Shown: piece after piece, positions 19,167 through 27,280 of the stretch
How positions within the stretch are numbered: position 1 is the first letter of the stretch
Layout: each line of letters opens with the position of its first letter
Assembly (NCBI RefSeq): GCF_001999335.1
Contig: NZ_MLHS01000041.1
Location: forward strand, 1 to 44,966
Length of the DNA stretch: 44,966 bases
Source of the DNA: Rodentibacter sp. Ppn85
GTDB lineage: Bacteria > Pseudomonadota > Gammaproteobacteria > Enterobacterales > Pasteurellaceae
Reading direction: 5' to 3'
Notes under the pieces: model-generated
The model's database searches: none
What the model saw: the letters and a program-made list of their open reading frames with translations, nothing else
Told to the model about the DNA's origin: nothing
Position numbers and translations under genes: made by a program

Positions 19167-20435
19167 TTACACTTTTGCTTTCCCCGTTACTACATCATTA
19201 ATCAACACACTTTTGTATTCTTTGAGTTTTTCGATATGTTGCTGTTTTAATGAAATAGCTTGATCGATTTTTGTGGTTTTATCGTCGAGGTATTGGGAGA
19301 TTTTTTGTTGTTCTTCATCAGATGGAATTACAAATGGAATAAATTTCATTCGGCTTTTAGATAAATCCCATTGACCAATTCTCACGCCGTCCGATGCCAT
19401 TCCGAAAAAAGAAACATAAATTTTGCTTCTTATTGCCCAGTGAAAAAATACTGGATTAACTGATTTAATAAAATCAAAAATATAATAAGCAGGGCTAACA
19501 ATACCAGTAAAATTTGATACGCCATAAGAACCTTGCCAAGCCTTCATTTTATTCATTCCAAATTGACCTTTTTTTAAGACCTTATAATTGCTTAAATCAT
19601 CAGGAATAAAATTATGATTACTTTCTAGATCTTCTACATTACGTTTAATTACACCTAATTCTCTTGTTATAGATAATAAGGGCAAATCAGGACGATTTTT
19701 TTTTGATACAGGCAAAAGTATTTTTCCCAATGAACTAACCTCCCAATGACTTGGCACTTCTTCAATCCATTCCACACCCGAATCTTTCATTGCTACATCA
19801 GAATCTAGCCCTTTTGTGACCGCACTTTGAATTAGGATTTGTTTGTGTTCTTTTAATAGTTCAATTTGTTTTTTAGTCAATGAAATCGCTTGTTCGATTT
19901 TGGTGGTCTTAGCGTCTAGGTAGTGGGCGATTTTTTGTTGTTCTGAAAATGAAATATCGATAATAGGTAATCTTTTAAAATCTAAAAAACTTAAATTCTG
20001 GCGAAGGCCAGAACCAAATTTGTAAAGTATCTTAGTAATATCTAAAGCATAAAGGTAGTAGTGCATAAATTTTGCAGAATAACCATTTATAACATTTAAA
20101 TTTAGGTAAGCACTGGTGATAATTCCCTTATCTTTTGCCAATCCTGTTCTTAAACTGGTTTTATCATTTTGTAAGTCAGTACAACGAATAATAATATCGT
20201 TTGGTTCTACAATTTGATAGGTTTCAAATGACTCAGGTACAAGACCAACTAATTTTTCTTCAGGTTTTATGATAATTTGCCCATAACTCAATGAAAGAAC
20301 AGTTTTCTCTTTCATACCTTTGTTATCACGCTTATTTTCCTTAAATACATTCATTCCTATAGTTAAGTTCCAAGATGCCGGCACTTCCCCCAACCATTCC
20401 ACACCCGAATCTTTATAACTTTCATATCGCTTCAT
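19167..20435 (-). CDS. hsdS: Type I restriction-modification specificity subunit HsdS
   Basis: A 422-residue DNA-recognition subunit with two target-recognition domains, each introduced by the same stretch (DSGVEWLGEVPASW at the N-terminus, DSGVEWIEEVPSHW in the middle) and followed by a conserved helical spacer (FSEQQKIAHYLDAKTTKIEQ and its C-terminal counterpart EEQQKISQYLDDKTTKIDQ). The domains differ, so a bipartite asymmetric target is expected. The start at 20435 is chosen because AGGAATT precedes it; an in-frame extension to 20465 starts inside an uptake signal. The recognition sequence cannot be predicted. Confidence 0.93.
   Translation of the reverse strand: MKRYESYKDSGVEWLGEVPASWNLTIGMNVFKENKRDNKGMKEKTVLSLSYGQIIIKPEEKLVGLVPESFETYQIVEPNDIIIRCTDLQNDKTSLRTGLAKDKGIITSAYLNLNVINGYSAKFMHYYLYALDITKILYKFGSGLRQNLSFLDFKRLPIIDISFSEQQKIAHYLDAKTTKIEQAISLTKKQIELLKEHKQILIQSAVTKGLDSDVAMKDSGVEWIEEVPSHWEVSSLGKILLPVSKKNRPDLPLLSITRELGVIKRNVEDLESNHNFIPDDLSNYKVLKKGQFGMNKMKAWQGSYGVSNFTGIVSPAYYIFDFIKSVNPVFFHWAIRSKIYVSFFGMASDGVRIGQWDLSKSRMKFIPFVIPSDEEQQKISQYLDDKTTKIDQAISLKQQHIEKLKEYKSVLINDVVTGKAKV
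19767..19787 (-). repeat. Direct repeat inside hsdS (central copy)
   Basis: A 21-base stretch, identical to 20394-20414, encodes KDSGVEW at the start of the second half of HsdS. An uptake signal lies next to it near 19825. Such in-frame repeats allow exchange of recognition domains. Confidence 0.75.
20394..20414 (-). repeat. Direct repeat inside hsdS (N-terminal copy)
   Basis: Partner of 19767-19787; the two are 627 bases apart, a multiple of three, so recombination between them would keep the reading frame. Confidence 0.75.
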
Positions 20436-20490
20436 TTGTAAAAATTCCTTAAAATCTGACCGCACTTTTTGTCTTTATCCCGTCTAAAAA

Positions 20491-20619
20491 CTTGCTTATT
20501 TGGCTTTAAAACTTGCTTAAAGTAGATAAGTTATTGTTTTTCAATAATATGGTTTTTCTTTTTTATCCTTGCTTAACAAGGTTGAAAACTTGCTTAATCT
20601 TTCTTAAAAGCATATTTTG
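20491..20619. repeat. Downstream copy of the 77-bp iteron repeat
   Basis: One 77-bp unit (20491-20567) plus a terminal section that includes the last nine codons of the AlbA-like gene. CTTGCTTA occurs at 20491, 20512, 20568 and 20589: pairs 21 bp apart, pairs repeating at 77 bp. The last octamer contains the gene's stop codon. By my reading it differs from 22140-22268 at about seven of 129 positions. It separates the AlbA-like gene from hsdS. Confidence 0.9.
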
Positions 20620-22054
20620 CATTAGTATCTCTTTGTTTTTGGCTATGTCTCTCGATAATTTCTTGTTGTATAAATTGATTTAAATAAGAGCGAATAGAGT
20701 TCTTGTTTATTCCTGTATATTCTGTCAATTCAGGCAATGTTGTAGCGCCATGCATAAACAAATAGGTTAGGATAAGGTGCTGAGTTTCATTATAGTTAGC
20801 CCAATTGTTTTCAATGTATCCCATTAATGCAAGCGAAACCGTTTTTTCGTGGCAGCTAACACGATTACGCAATATGAGGTAAACATTGTTGTTTTGCTCT
20901 TTGTATTCCGGTTTTGCCAGCAGAGATTTTTCCATTGATTCATAGATGCGGGAAACGCCTTCGTTAAGTTGGCGTACATATCCTAAATCTTCTAGAGTTC
21001 GAGCTATACGGGGATTGCGGGCAAATCGTTCTGTTTTTATGTTTTCTATGGTTACTTGTGCAGGTAGAGGTCCGCTATTGCTTATTTCAATTCGGTCATC
21101 AAAATGTTTAATATAAATCGCATTTCCTTGAACATTATAAGAGCGGTGGCAAAGTGCATTTACAATTCCTTCTAACCAAGCATCCTCTGGATATTCCGGT
21201 AAATTTTTGAATTTACCTTCTTTCATATCTAAAAAATAATAATCTCTTAGTGAAGCTCTTAAGAAATCGGATAATTTCTTGATTAAGTTTGGAATATTAT
21301 CTTCAAACCGTTGATCTTTGATAACGTTGTATTCGCTCCCGGATTTCGCTTCTGTTCCGTTATAGCGTATGTAGCGAACGGACGCAGAAGGGATATAGCG
21401 TTCAGGTATTGTAGAAAATAAAAGTATTGCTGATTTCTTAAATTGATATTTGCCTTCTTTTTTGGCAACTAGATTCTTTTTATAAAGTAGATCCAATACG
21501 TTTCCGGACAAAAAATTAACTTTCTTCTTATAGGATTCTAATAACTCTTGATCTAGATCTTCTTCGTCAAAATCGGGCACTATTTCATCTTCAAATAGAC
21601 GGATATTTTTGTCATATTCTAGTTTTTTGATTTGTTCTCTACTGAGTTCTCGGTTGCTATCTGCAACACGCAAGAAAACCTTTTCGTTATCCTTGCGACA
21701 ATAGATTCGTTCTAAATCTTGTTCTGCATGGAATAAGAAAATGAGTTTTTCATCAATAAAGATTTCTTCTAATTCTATACGGCAAGGTGGCGCAATTAAA
21801 TCGAAAGATAATTTTCTGTAATCATCGAGTTTATCTGCAATAATATTCAGATCTTGAATTTCACCACTATCACTAACACCAAATGCAAGAACGCCACCAT
21901 CAGCATTCAACATACCGATAAGTTCTTCTGCAATTTTCGTTGGTTTGATTTCTTTTTCACCTAATCCTTTTCGTTCAAAGTATTGATTTTCAGGTTGGGT
22001 TTCTAAATACTTTCTTGTGATAATACCATTAATCTTGGAGAGGGTTTCTGTCAT
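20594..22054 (-). CDS. Schlafen/AlbA-like ATP-binding protein in the restriction island
   Basis: A 486-residue protein. The N-terminal section (about 22-130) is an AlbA_2/Schlafen-type domain: FERKGLGEKEIKPTKIAEEL, then MLNADGGVLAFGVSDSGEI. The middle carries a GHKL-type ATP-binding region (AWLEGIVNALCHRSYN, DDRIEISNSGPLP). The C-terminus ends in a winged helix (LTEYTGINKNSIRSYLNQF). Proteins of this build are common beside type I restriction genes and are usually called transcriptional regulators or RNA/DNA-binding proteins; the precise role is unknown. It lies between hsdM and hsdS, flanked by direct repeats that reach into its 3' end, so it may be a mobile or exchangeable cassette. It could act on the paired octamers around it. 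Confidence 0.85.
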   Translation of the reverse strand: MTETLSKINGIITRKYLETQPENQYFERKGLGEKEIKPTKIAEELIGMLNADGGVLAFGVSDSGEIQDLNIIADKLDDYRKLSFDLIAPPCRIELEEIFIDEKLIFLFHAEQDLERIYCRKDNEKVFLRVADSNRELSREQIKKLEYDKNIRLFEDEIVPDFDEEDLDQELLESYKKKVNFLSGNVLDLLYKKNLVAKKEGKYQFKKSAILLFSTIPERYIPSASVRYIRYNGTEAKSGSEYNVIKDQRFEDNIPNLIKKLSDFLRASLRDYYFLDMKEGKFKNLPEYPEDAWLEGIVNALCHRSYNVQGNAIYIKHFDDRIEISNSGPLPAQVTIENIKTERFARNPRIARTLEDLGYVRQLNEGVSRIYESMEKSLLAKPEYKEQNNNVYLILRNRVSCHEKTVSLALMGYIENNWANYNETQHLILTYLFMHGATTLPELTEYTGINKNSIRSYLNQFIQQEIIERHSQKQRDTNAKYAFKKD

Positions 22055-22077
22055 TTTTTATCCTTGCTTATTTTGCT

Positions 22078-22122
22078 CTAAAACTTGCTTAAAGTAGATA
22101 AGTTATTGTTTTTCAATAACAT
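22078..22122 (-). CDS. Possible 14-residue leader peptide (unit 1)
   Basis: ATG preceded by AAAGGAAAACC opens a frame encoding MLLKNNNLSTLSKF and a stop, inside the 77-bp repeat. The copy after the AlbA-like gene has ATA in place of ATG, so the peptide is not conserved in all copies. It may be only a by-product of the repeat. Confidence 0.25.
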   Translation of the reverse strand: MLLKNNNLSTLSKF

Positions 22123-22154
22123 GGTTTTCCTTTTTTATCCTTGCTTATTTTGCT

Positions 22155-22199
22155 CTAAAACTTGCTTAAAGTAGATAAGTTATTGTTTTTCAATAACAT
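22155..22199 (-). CDS. Possible 14-residue leader peptide (unit 2)
   Basis: Identical to the frame at 22078-22122, one repeat unit upstream in the transcript. Same ribosome binding site and same doubt. Confidence 0.25.
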   Translation of the reverse strand: MLLKNNNLSTLSKF

Positions 22200-22242
22200 G
22201 GTTTTCCTTTTTTATCCTTGCTTAATAAGGCCGAAAACTTGC

Positions 22243-22297
22243 TTAATCTTTCTTAAAAGCATATTTTGTCATTTGGAGCAGTCATTAAGTAATCCTT
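22243..22297 (-). pseudogene. Scar of a deleted gene: start and 3' end joined
   Basis: A ribosome binding site (AAGGAT) and ATG at 22285 begin MTAPND and then run directly into a copy of the last codons of the AlbA-like gene (KYAFKKD and stop, 22243-22266, in another frame). The result is a frame of only ten codons. It looks like the remains of a gene, cut to its first and last few codons, that once stood between hsdM and the present AlbA-like gene. Confidence 0.55.
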
Positions 22298-22382
22298 AAT
22301 AACTGTAAGTTATCTAACTGTTTGTTTTTATTGGTTATTTAATTTCTATGAGTATTTTTTAAACATAGGTGTTAAAAAATTT

Positions 22383-24740
22383 TTAGCCCAAAATTTCACT
22401 AATCAACCCTTCTGTTTGTTTTTCTAATGCCAAAATATCTTGCGCGACGTCAGAAAGTGCACGGAGCGGTTTGTGGCGGTAGAAATATTTATTGAAGCTG
22501 ATTTCGTAGCCGATTTTTACGCTGTCTAAATTGACCCAAGCCTCCGCAGCATGGGGCTGTACTTCGGTTTTGAAGTAATCATGAATGGATTGTTTCAACG
22601 GGATTGATTCATTATCGCGTAGTTCGCTTGAGCTTTCGTATTGGATAAATTCGCCTGTTTTTTCTGTGGCGTAGTAGCCGAAATCGGCAAGTTCTTCAAT
22701 CTTGCAGTCAAGGTGTTTACATAAGGCTTCGAGTTCTTGAGGTTTAAGTTTTAGGGTTTTAGCGATCACTTTTTCAGCATTTTCGTTATACCAACTGACA
22801 GCATTGAAAATCGCTTTTTTCTCTGTGGCGGATAGGCTGATTTTTTCTGCTTTTAGATATTTTTCCACGGTTTGTTTAAACAAGTTGAAATCATCAAATT
22901 GTTGCTCGCCAAAATGAGCGAATAATTTGTTCGCCGTGTTGAAAAGTGCGGTAGATTTTTCCCAAGTTTTTACATCAAGCAATTTGTTTTTTACCTTGTT
23001 ATTTAATGCAATGCTTTGCGCTTCACACCATGCTGTGATGTCTTGTTCTGCACTTGTCAAGGTTGTTTGATTGTAAATATTTTCGCCATATTGTTGATAA
23101 AGATATTGCATAGGCTCAAACAAGGCTTTGTCAAATCTTAATGTGGCAATATTTTCCGCAGTGAATTTTGCGCTACGGCGCTCCGGGCGTTCAATAGTGA
23201 CTTTGTAATAACCGAAATCTTGGTTATCAAAAATTTGTGAAGCCAAACCTTCTTCATTATTTCCACGGGAAAGTGCGGTGAAATTTAAGTAAGTTTTTGT
23301 GATTTCAGTGATGTGTTCCAGCGCAAACTCACAGTTTTTATCACCTAGATTTTTGCGCAGCTTCCTAAACAGCGAACTGGCATCAATGAGTTGTACTTTG
23401 CCTTGTCGAGGTGTCGGTTTATTGTTGGAAAGTAACCAAATATAGGTGGTGATCCCGGTGTTGTAGAAAAGGTTATTCGGGAGTTGCACGATGGCATCAA
23501 GCAAGTCATTTTCAATAATAAAGCGGCGGATATTACTTTCTCCTGATCCTGCATCACCCGTAAAAAGGCTTGAGCCATTATGAACAGAAGCAATGCGACT
23601 ACCAATTTTATTGTCTTTCGGTGATTTCATTTTGCTCACCATTTCCATCAGGAAGAGCAACTGGCCATCGCTTGAACGTGGTGTAGCATCAAGAGATTCC
23701 TCTTTGCCCCAATAATCCGGCAAGGACACTTTAAAGCGGCTGTCAATTACACCGTTGCCATCTTTAATAAAGGCTTGATCGCCGCTCCAGCTTTTGCCAT
23801 AAGGCGGGTTGGAAAGCATAAAATCAAAATAATGTCCGTGGAAAGTATCGGTGGCAAGCGTAGAACCCACTTTGATATTTTCAGGGTTGTCGCCTTTAAT
23901 GAGCATATCGGATTTGCAAATAGCATAGGTTTCATCATTGATTTCTTTGCCAAACAGCAAGATGGAACGATCGCCTTGTGATGACGACAAAGGATATTTC
24001 TCTTCAATAAAATTTTGCGATTCAGTGAGCATTCCACCGCTGCCACATGCCGGATCGTAAATGGTAATAATTGCTGGAATTTGCCCTTTAAGCGGATCAA
24101 ACACAAGGTGTGTCATAAGTTCGATCACTTCACGTGGAGTAAAGTGTTCGCCCGCTTCTTCATTGTTTTCTTCATTAAATTTGCGAATCAATTCTTCAAA
24201 CACATAACCCATCCCAAGATTGGTTAATGCAGGCAGTGTGTTGCCGTCGGGATCTTGTTGAGGATTTGGCGTAAGGTTGATATAAGGCGAAACAAATTTT
24301 TCTAGCACGCCTAACAAGACGTTTTTGTTTGACATATGGCGGATTTGTTCACGTAATTTGAAGCAATTGATGATTTCCTGTACGTTGGCACTGAAACCAT
24401 CTAAATATTCTTCAAAATTTGCCAGCATATATTGCGGAGTATTGCTTGCGGTTTGATAAAGGGTTTTGAGTGTCCATTTTGAGGTATTGTAAAACACATA
24501 ACCGCTCGTTTTTTCAAGCTGTAGATGATCAAGTTCGGTAAAACCTAGCTCTTTTTTCTGATAGCGTACTTCTTCTAGTACTGCGTCTTTGTTTGGTTCA
24601 AGTAGCGTATCTAAGCGACGCAATATAAACATCGGTAAAATCACATCGCGATATTTTCCGCGTACATACACATCACGTAGGCAGTCGTCGGCAATACTCC
24701 AGATAAAAGAAACGAGTTTGTTGTGAACTGAATGATCCAT
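22383..24740 (-). CDS. hsdM: Type I restriction-modification methyltransferase subunit HsdM
   Basis: A 785-residue adenine-N6 methyltransferase subunit that, with HsdS, marks host DNA. The N-terminal HsdM_N helical domain covers about 1-150. The SAM-binding motif DPACGSGGM is at 229-237 and the catalytic NPPY at 311-314 (SNPPYGKSW). The C-terminal 250 residues are an extra, largely helical part seen in the longer HsdM class. It is first in the island and begins 24 bp after the folA stop, with AGGAT as ribosome binding site. Confidence 0.95.
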   Translation of the reverse strand: MDHSVHNKLVSFIWSIADDCLRDVYVRGKYRDVILPMFILRRLDTLLEPNKDAVLEEVRYQKKELGFTELDHLQLEKTSGYVFYNTSKWTLKTLYQTASNTPQYMLANFEEYLDGFSANVQEIINCFKLREQIRHMSNKNVLLGVLEKFVSPYINLTPNPQQDPDGNTLPALTNLGMGYVFEELIRKFNEENNEEAGEHFTPREVIELMTHLVFDPLKGQIPAIITIYDPACGSGGMLTESQNFIEEKYPLSSSQGDRSILLFGKEINDETYAICKSDMLIKGDNPENIKVGSTLATDTFHGHYFDFMLSNPPYGKSWSGDQAFIKDGNGVIDSRFKVSLPDYWGKEESLDATPRSSDGQLLFLMEMVSKMKSPKDNKIGSRIASVHNGSSLFTGDAGSGESNIRRFIIENDLLDAIVQLPNNLFYNTGITTYIWLLSNNKPTPRQGKVQLIDASSLFRKLRKNLGDKNCEFALEHITEITKTYLNFTALSRGNNEEGLASQIFDNQDFGYYKVTIERPERRSAKFTAENIATLRFDKALFEPMQYLYQQYGENIYNQTTLTSAEQDITAWCEAQSIALNNKVKNKLLDVKTWEKSTALFNTANKLFAHFGEQQFDDFNLFKQTVEKYLKAEKISLSATEKKAIFNAVSWYNENAEKVIAKTLKLKPQELEALCKHLDCKIEELADFGYYATEKTGEFIQYESSSELRDNESIPLKQSIHDYFKTEVQPHAAEAWVNLDSVKIGYEISFNKYFYRHKPLRALSDVAQDILALEKQTEGLISEILG

Positions 24741-24764
24741 AATATTTATCCTAAATTTTATTTG

Positions 24765-25247
24765 TTATTTTCTGTTTAAAACTAAAAACCGACAATTATA
24801 AGGATTGTTCTCGTCTTTTTCTCGATATTCTTCAAATTCAATGTTCCATTCATCCCAATTTAATTCAGGGAAAAAGGTATCGCCCTCAATTTCTGCTTGA
24901 ATTTGGGTTAAATAGAGTTTATCCGCTTGGGATAAATATTGCTTAAACAGTTCACCGCCGCCAATTAGCATAATTTCCTCAGAATCTCTGACAAAATCAA
25001 CCGCACTTTCAAGGCTGTTTTTCCAGATGACGCCCTCCTGTTCAAAAGGTTTGCGCGAAAGCACAATATTTACTCGTTTGGGGAGAGGGCGACCAATGCT
25101 CTCGAAGGTTTTACGCCCCATAATGACAGGTTTTCCCGTGGTATTTCTGCGAAACCATGCTAAATCGGCTGGTAAGTGCCAAGGCATTTGGTTGTCTTTA
25201 CCGATTACATGGTTAAGAGTTGTTGCGACAATTAAACTGAATGTCAT
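24765..25247 (-). CDS. folA: Dihydrofolate reductase
   Basis: A 160-residue enzyme that reduces dihydrofolate with NADPH; the trimethoprim target. Motifs: MTFSLIVATTLNHVIGKDNQ, MPWHLPADLAWFRRNT with the catalytic acidic residue, IMGRKTFESIGRPLP, and IGGGELFKQYL. The start at 25247 is fixed by AAGGAG and by family alignment; an upstream in-frame start at 25283 is not supported. It is divergent from proB and followed closely by hsdM, with no terminator seen in the 24-bp gap. Confidence 0.97.
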   Translation of the reverse strand: MTFSLIVATTLNHVIGKDNQMPWHLPADLAWFRRNTTGKPVIMGRKTFESIGRPLPKRVNIVLSRKPFEQEGVIWKNSLESAVDFVRDSEEIMLIGGGELFKQYLSQADKLYLTQIQAEIEGDTFFPELNWDEWNIEFEEYREKDENNPYNCRFLVLNRK

Positions 25248-25364
25248 AAAAGCTCCTTGTTGAATTGCTGAACAATATATCACAGCACAATATAAATTTA
25301 ATGCTTTTTGATGAGTTTAGTGCTAACGTATGCGGCATTTTTGATATTAAAAAGGGTTAATAAA

Positions 25365-26465
25365 ATGAATAAAACCATTGTTGTGAAGTTCGGTACCAGC
25401 ACTTTAACTCAAGGTTCACCCAAATTAAACTCTCCGCATATGATGGAAATTGTGCGACAAATTGCACAACTTCACCATGAAGGCTTTCGTATTGTGATTG
25501 TTACCTCCGGCGCCATTGCTGCGGGTCGTCATTATTTGAACCACCCGCAATTACCGCCAACCATTGCATCGAAACAATTACTTGCCGCCGTGGGACAAAG
25601 CCAGCTCATTCAAGCATGGGAAAAATTGTTTGCGATTTATGACATTCATATCGGTCAAATTTTACTGACTCGTGCGGATATTGAAGATCGCGAGCGTTTT
25701 CTTAATGCGCGCGATACCTTGCACGCATTACTGAATAATCGAATCATTCCTGTGATTAACGAAAACGATGCGGTGGCGACAGCTGAAATTAAAGTGGGGG
25801 ATAATGATAATTTGTCTGCATTGGTGGCAATTTTGGTGCAAGCGGAACAGCTTTATTTATTAACGGATCAACAAGGTTTATTTGATAGTGATCCGCGCAA
25901 AAATCCCAATGCAAAACTTATTCCGGTGGTGGATAAAATCACCGATCATATTCGTTCGATTGCCGGTGGCAGCGGTACGAATCTTGGCACCGGGGGGATG
26001 AGTACGAAAATCATCGCAGCAGATGTAGCAACACGCTCCGGCATTGAAACGATTATTGCACCGGGTAACCGTTCAAATGTGATTGTGGATTTGGCACATG
26101 AGCAGGATATTGGTACGAAGTTTACCGCCCATCATACAGATCGTTTAGAAAGTCGCAAGCAATGGCTGTTTGCCGCACCTTCAGCCGGTGCGATCACCAT
26201 TGATGAAGGTGCGGAACAAGCGATGCTTGCTCAAAATAAATCACTTTTACCGGCGGGTATTATTGCTGTGGAGGGGCGTTTTTCCCGTGGCGAAGTCGTG
26301 AAAATTCGCAATCGGGCGGGCAAGGCAATTGCGCTCGGAATGCCACGTTATAACAATGATGCTTTGTTACTCATTATGGGAAAAAAATCGCAAGATATTG
26401 AAGCGATTTTGGGCTATGAATATGGCGCAGTTGCGCTTCACCGTGATGATATGATTATTTTATAA
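25365..26465 (+). CDS. proB: Glutamate 5-kinase
   Basis: A 366-residue enzyme catalysing the first step of proline synthesis. The amino-acid kinase domain has [35 protein letters not shown] and [12 protein letters not shown]; the C-terminal PUA domain runs from about 275. The start at 25365 gives the family length (E. coli 367) and the conserved N-terminus [10 protein letters not shown]; the 19-residue extension upstream is not conserved-looking. It is followed after 11 bp by a small exported protein gene. Confidence 0.96.
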   Translation: MNKTIVVKFGTSTLTQGSPKLNSPHMMEIVRQIAQLHHEGFRIVIVTSGAIAAGRHYLNHPQLPPTIASKQLLAAVGQSQLIQAWEKLFAIYDIHIGQILLTRADIEDRERFLNARDTLHALLNNRIIPVINENDAVATAEIKVGDNDNLSALVAILVQAEQLYLLTDQQGLFDSDPRKNPNAKLIPVVDKITDHIRSIAGGSGTNLGTGGMSTKIIAADVATRSGIETIIAPGNRSNVIVDLAHEQDIGTKFTAHHTDRLESRKQWLFAAPSAGAITIDEGAEQAMLAQNKSLLPAGIIAVEGRFSRGEVVKIRNRAGKAIALGMPRYNNDALLLIMGKKSQDIEAILGYEYGAVALHRDDMIIL

Positions 26466-26476
26466 AGGATGTAGTT

Positions 26477-26824
26477 GTGAAAAAAGTTTTTATTTTTAGT
26501 TTATTATGCGGTTTTTTTACGTTAAATGTGTTGGCAGATAGCGGTCAGACGGGACGTTCTCCCTTTAGTGTGAATGCATCAACAAAACGCCTAAATACAG
26601 TCGATTGTAATGATGCCGATGATTGGTATTTAGACGGTTTTAGAGTGGGAAAAACGTTCAGCGCCTATCAACAAAGTTTATTGCGGCAGCGTATTAGTTA
26701 CTGCCAACAGTACGGTGGCGTTTCTAATGGGTTGAAATCAGCATGGATGCAGGGCTACAAAAAAGGTGCACCGGTTCAGAAAAAACAAGGGAAGAAAAAA
26801 CGAAAAAAACAAGCTCGAGTTTAG
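26477..26824 (+). CDS. Small exported DUF2799-like protein
   Basis: A 115-residue protein with a Sec signal peptide (cleavage probably after VLA, residue 20). The core has WYLDGFRVGK and, later, SAWMQGYKKGAP, the Trp/Gly pattern of DUF2799 envelope proteins. The C-terminus is very basic (KKQGKKKRKKQ). The start is GTG with AAGGA ahead. It is 11 bp after proB and probably co-transcribed. It is a paralogue of the next gene. Function unknown. Confidence 0.75.
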   Translation: MKKVFIFSLLCGFFTLNVLADSGQTGRSPFSVNASTKRLNTVDCNDADDWYLDGFRVGKTFSAYQQSLLRQRISYCQQYGGVSNGLKSAWMQGYKKGAPVQKKQGKKKRKKQARV

Positions 26825-26829
26825 TATTC

Positions 26830-26873
26830 AAGTGCGGTCAGAAAATCACATAAATTTTTGACCGCACTTTTTG
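26830..26873. terminator. Paired uptake-signal terminator
   Basis: AAGTGCGGTCA (26830-26840) and TGACCGCACTT (26859-26869) form a perfect stem with T-rich tail between the two DUF2799-like genes. Confidence 0.8.
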
Positions 26874-26921
26874 TTTAAAAATGTTGTCCTCAATTTGTGT
26901 TTTTATTTAAGGAAGTAAATG

Positions 26922-27215
26922 ATGAAAAAATTAATGCTTGCGTCGATGATTTTAGCTTTATTCGCTTGTGTGCAACATTCCACACGTTCGCTTATTTCAG
27001 TCAATCAATATGAAAAGCGCCTTAACACCATTGTTTGTCATGATGTGGATGATTGGTATTTGGATGGCTATCGTGTGGGAAAGGATTATGCCAAGTACAG
27101 TCAAAGTCAATTAAATCAACGTATTCAATATTGTGACGGGATGACAAGTACGCAACGTAGCGCATGGTTTGACGGATTTAGTTCGGGTAATGGGGGACGC
27201 AACAGATATCGTTAA
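26922..27215 (+). CDS. DUF2799-like lipoprotein, paralogue of the preceding gene
   Basis: A 97-residue lipoprotein: signal peptide with lipobox LFAC, lipidated at Cys16. The core (KRLNTIVCHDVDDWYLDGY, then RVGK, and SAWFDGFSSGN) aligns with the previous protein along its length, including two cysteines (VC and YC) that might form a disulfide. Tandem ATG codons occur; the second, six bases after AAGGAAG, is preferred. It is separated from its paralogue by a terminator, so it is likely expressed on its own. Function unknown. Confidence 0.78.
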   Translation: MKKLMLASMILALFACVQHSTRSLISVNQYEKRLNTIVCHDVDDWYLDGYRVGKDYAKYSQSQLNQRIQYCDGMTSTQRSAWFDGFSSGNGGRNRYR

Positions 27216-27229
27216 AAAGACGAAGAATA

Positions 27230-27266
27230 AAAAAGTGCGCTGAATTTCAACCGCACTTTTTATCTT
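27230..27266. terminator. Paired uptake-signal terminator between convergent genes
   Basis: AAAAAGTGCG and CGCACTTTTT with extra pairing (TGAA/TTCA) form an imperfect stem with T-rich tails in both directions, serving the DUF2799-like gene and fklB. Confidence 0.7.
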
Positions 27267-27280
27267 TTTGTTATTGAGAA

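Larger units (their letters stand above)
22063..22268. repeat. Upstream tandem 77-bp repeats with paired octamers
   Basis: Two identical 77-bp units (22063-22139 and 22140-22216) and a terminal section (22217-22268). CTTGCTTA occurs at 22063, 22084, 22140, 22161, 22217 and 22238, always as pairs 21 bp (two helical turns) apart. Each unit also holds the inverted repeat TTATTG-TTTTT-CAATAA (22103-22119, 22180-22196). The terminal section matches the 3' end and downstream flank of the AlbA-like gene. The array lies directly in front of that gene's start, so it is its leader. Confidence 0.92.

Noticed and set aside
19008-19250. Plus-strand frame between hsdR and hsdS
   Set aside because: Covers an AT-rich gap and the hsdS 3' end on the opposite strand; no ribosome binding site.
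20491-22268. A CRISPR-like array
   Set aside because: The 77-bp units are directly adjacent copies without variable spacers, and no cas genes are present.
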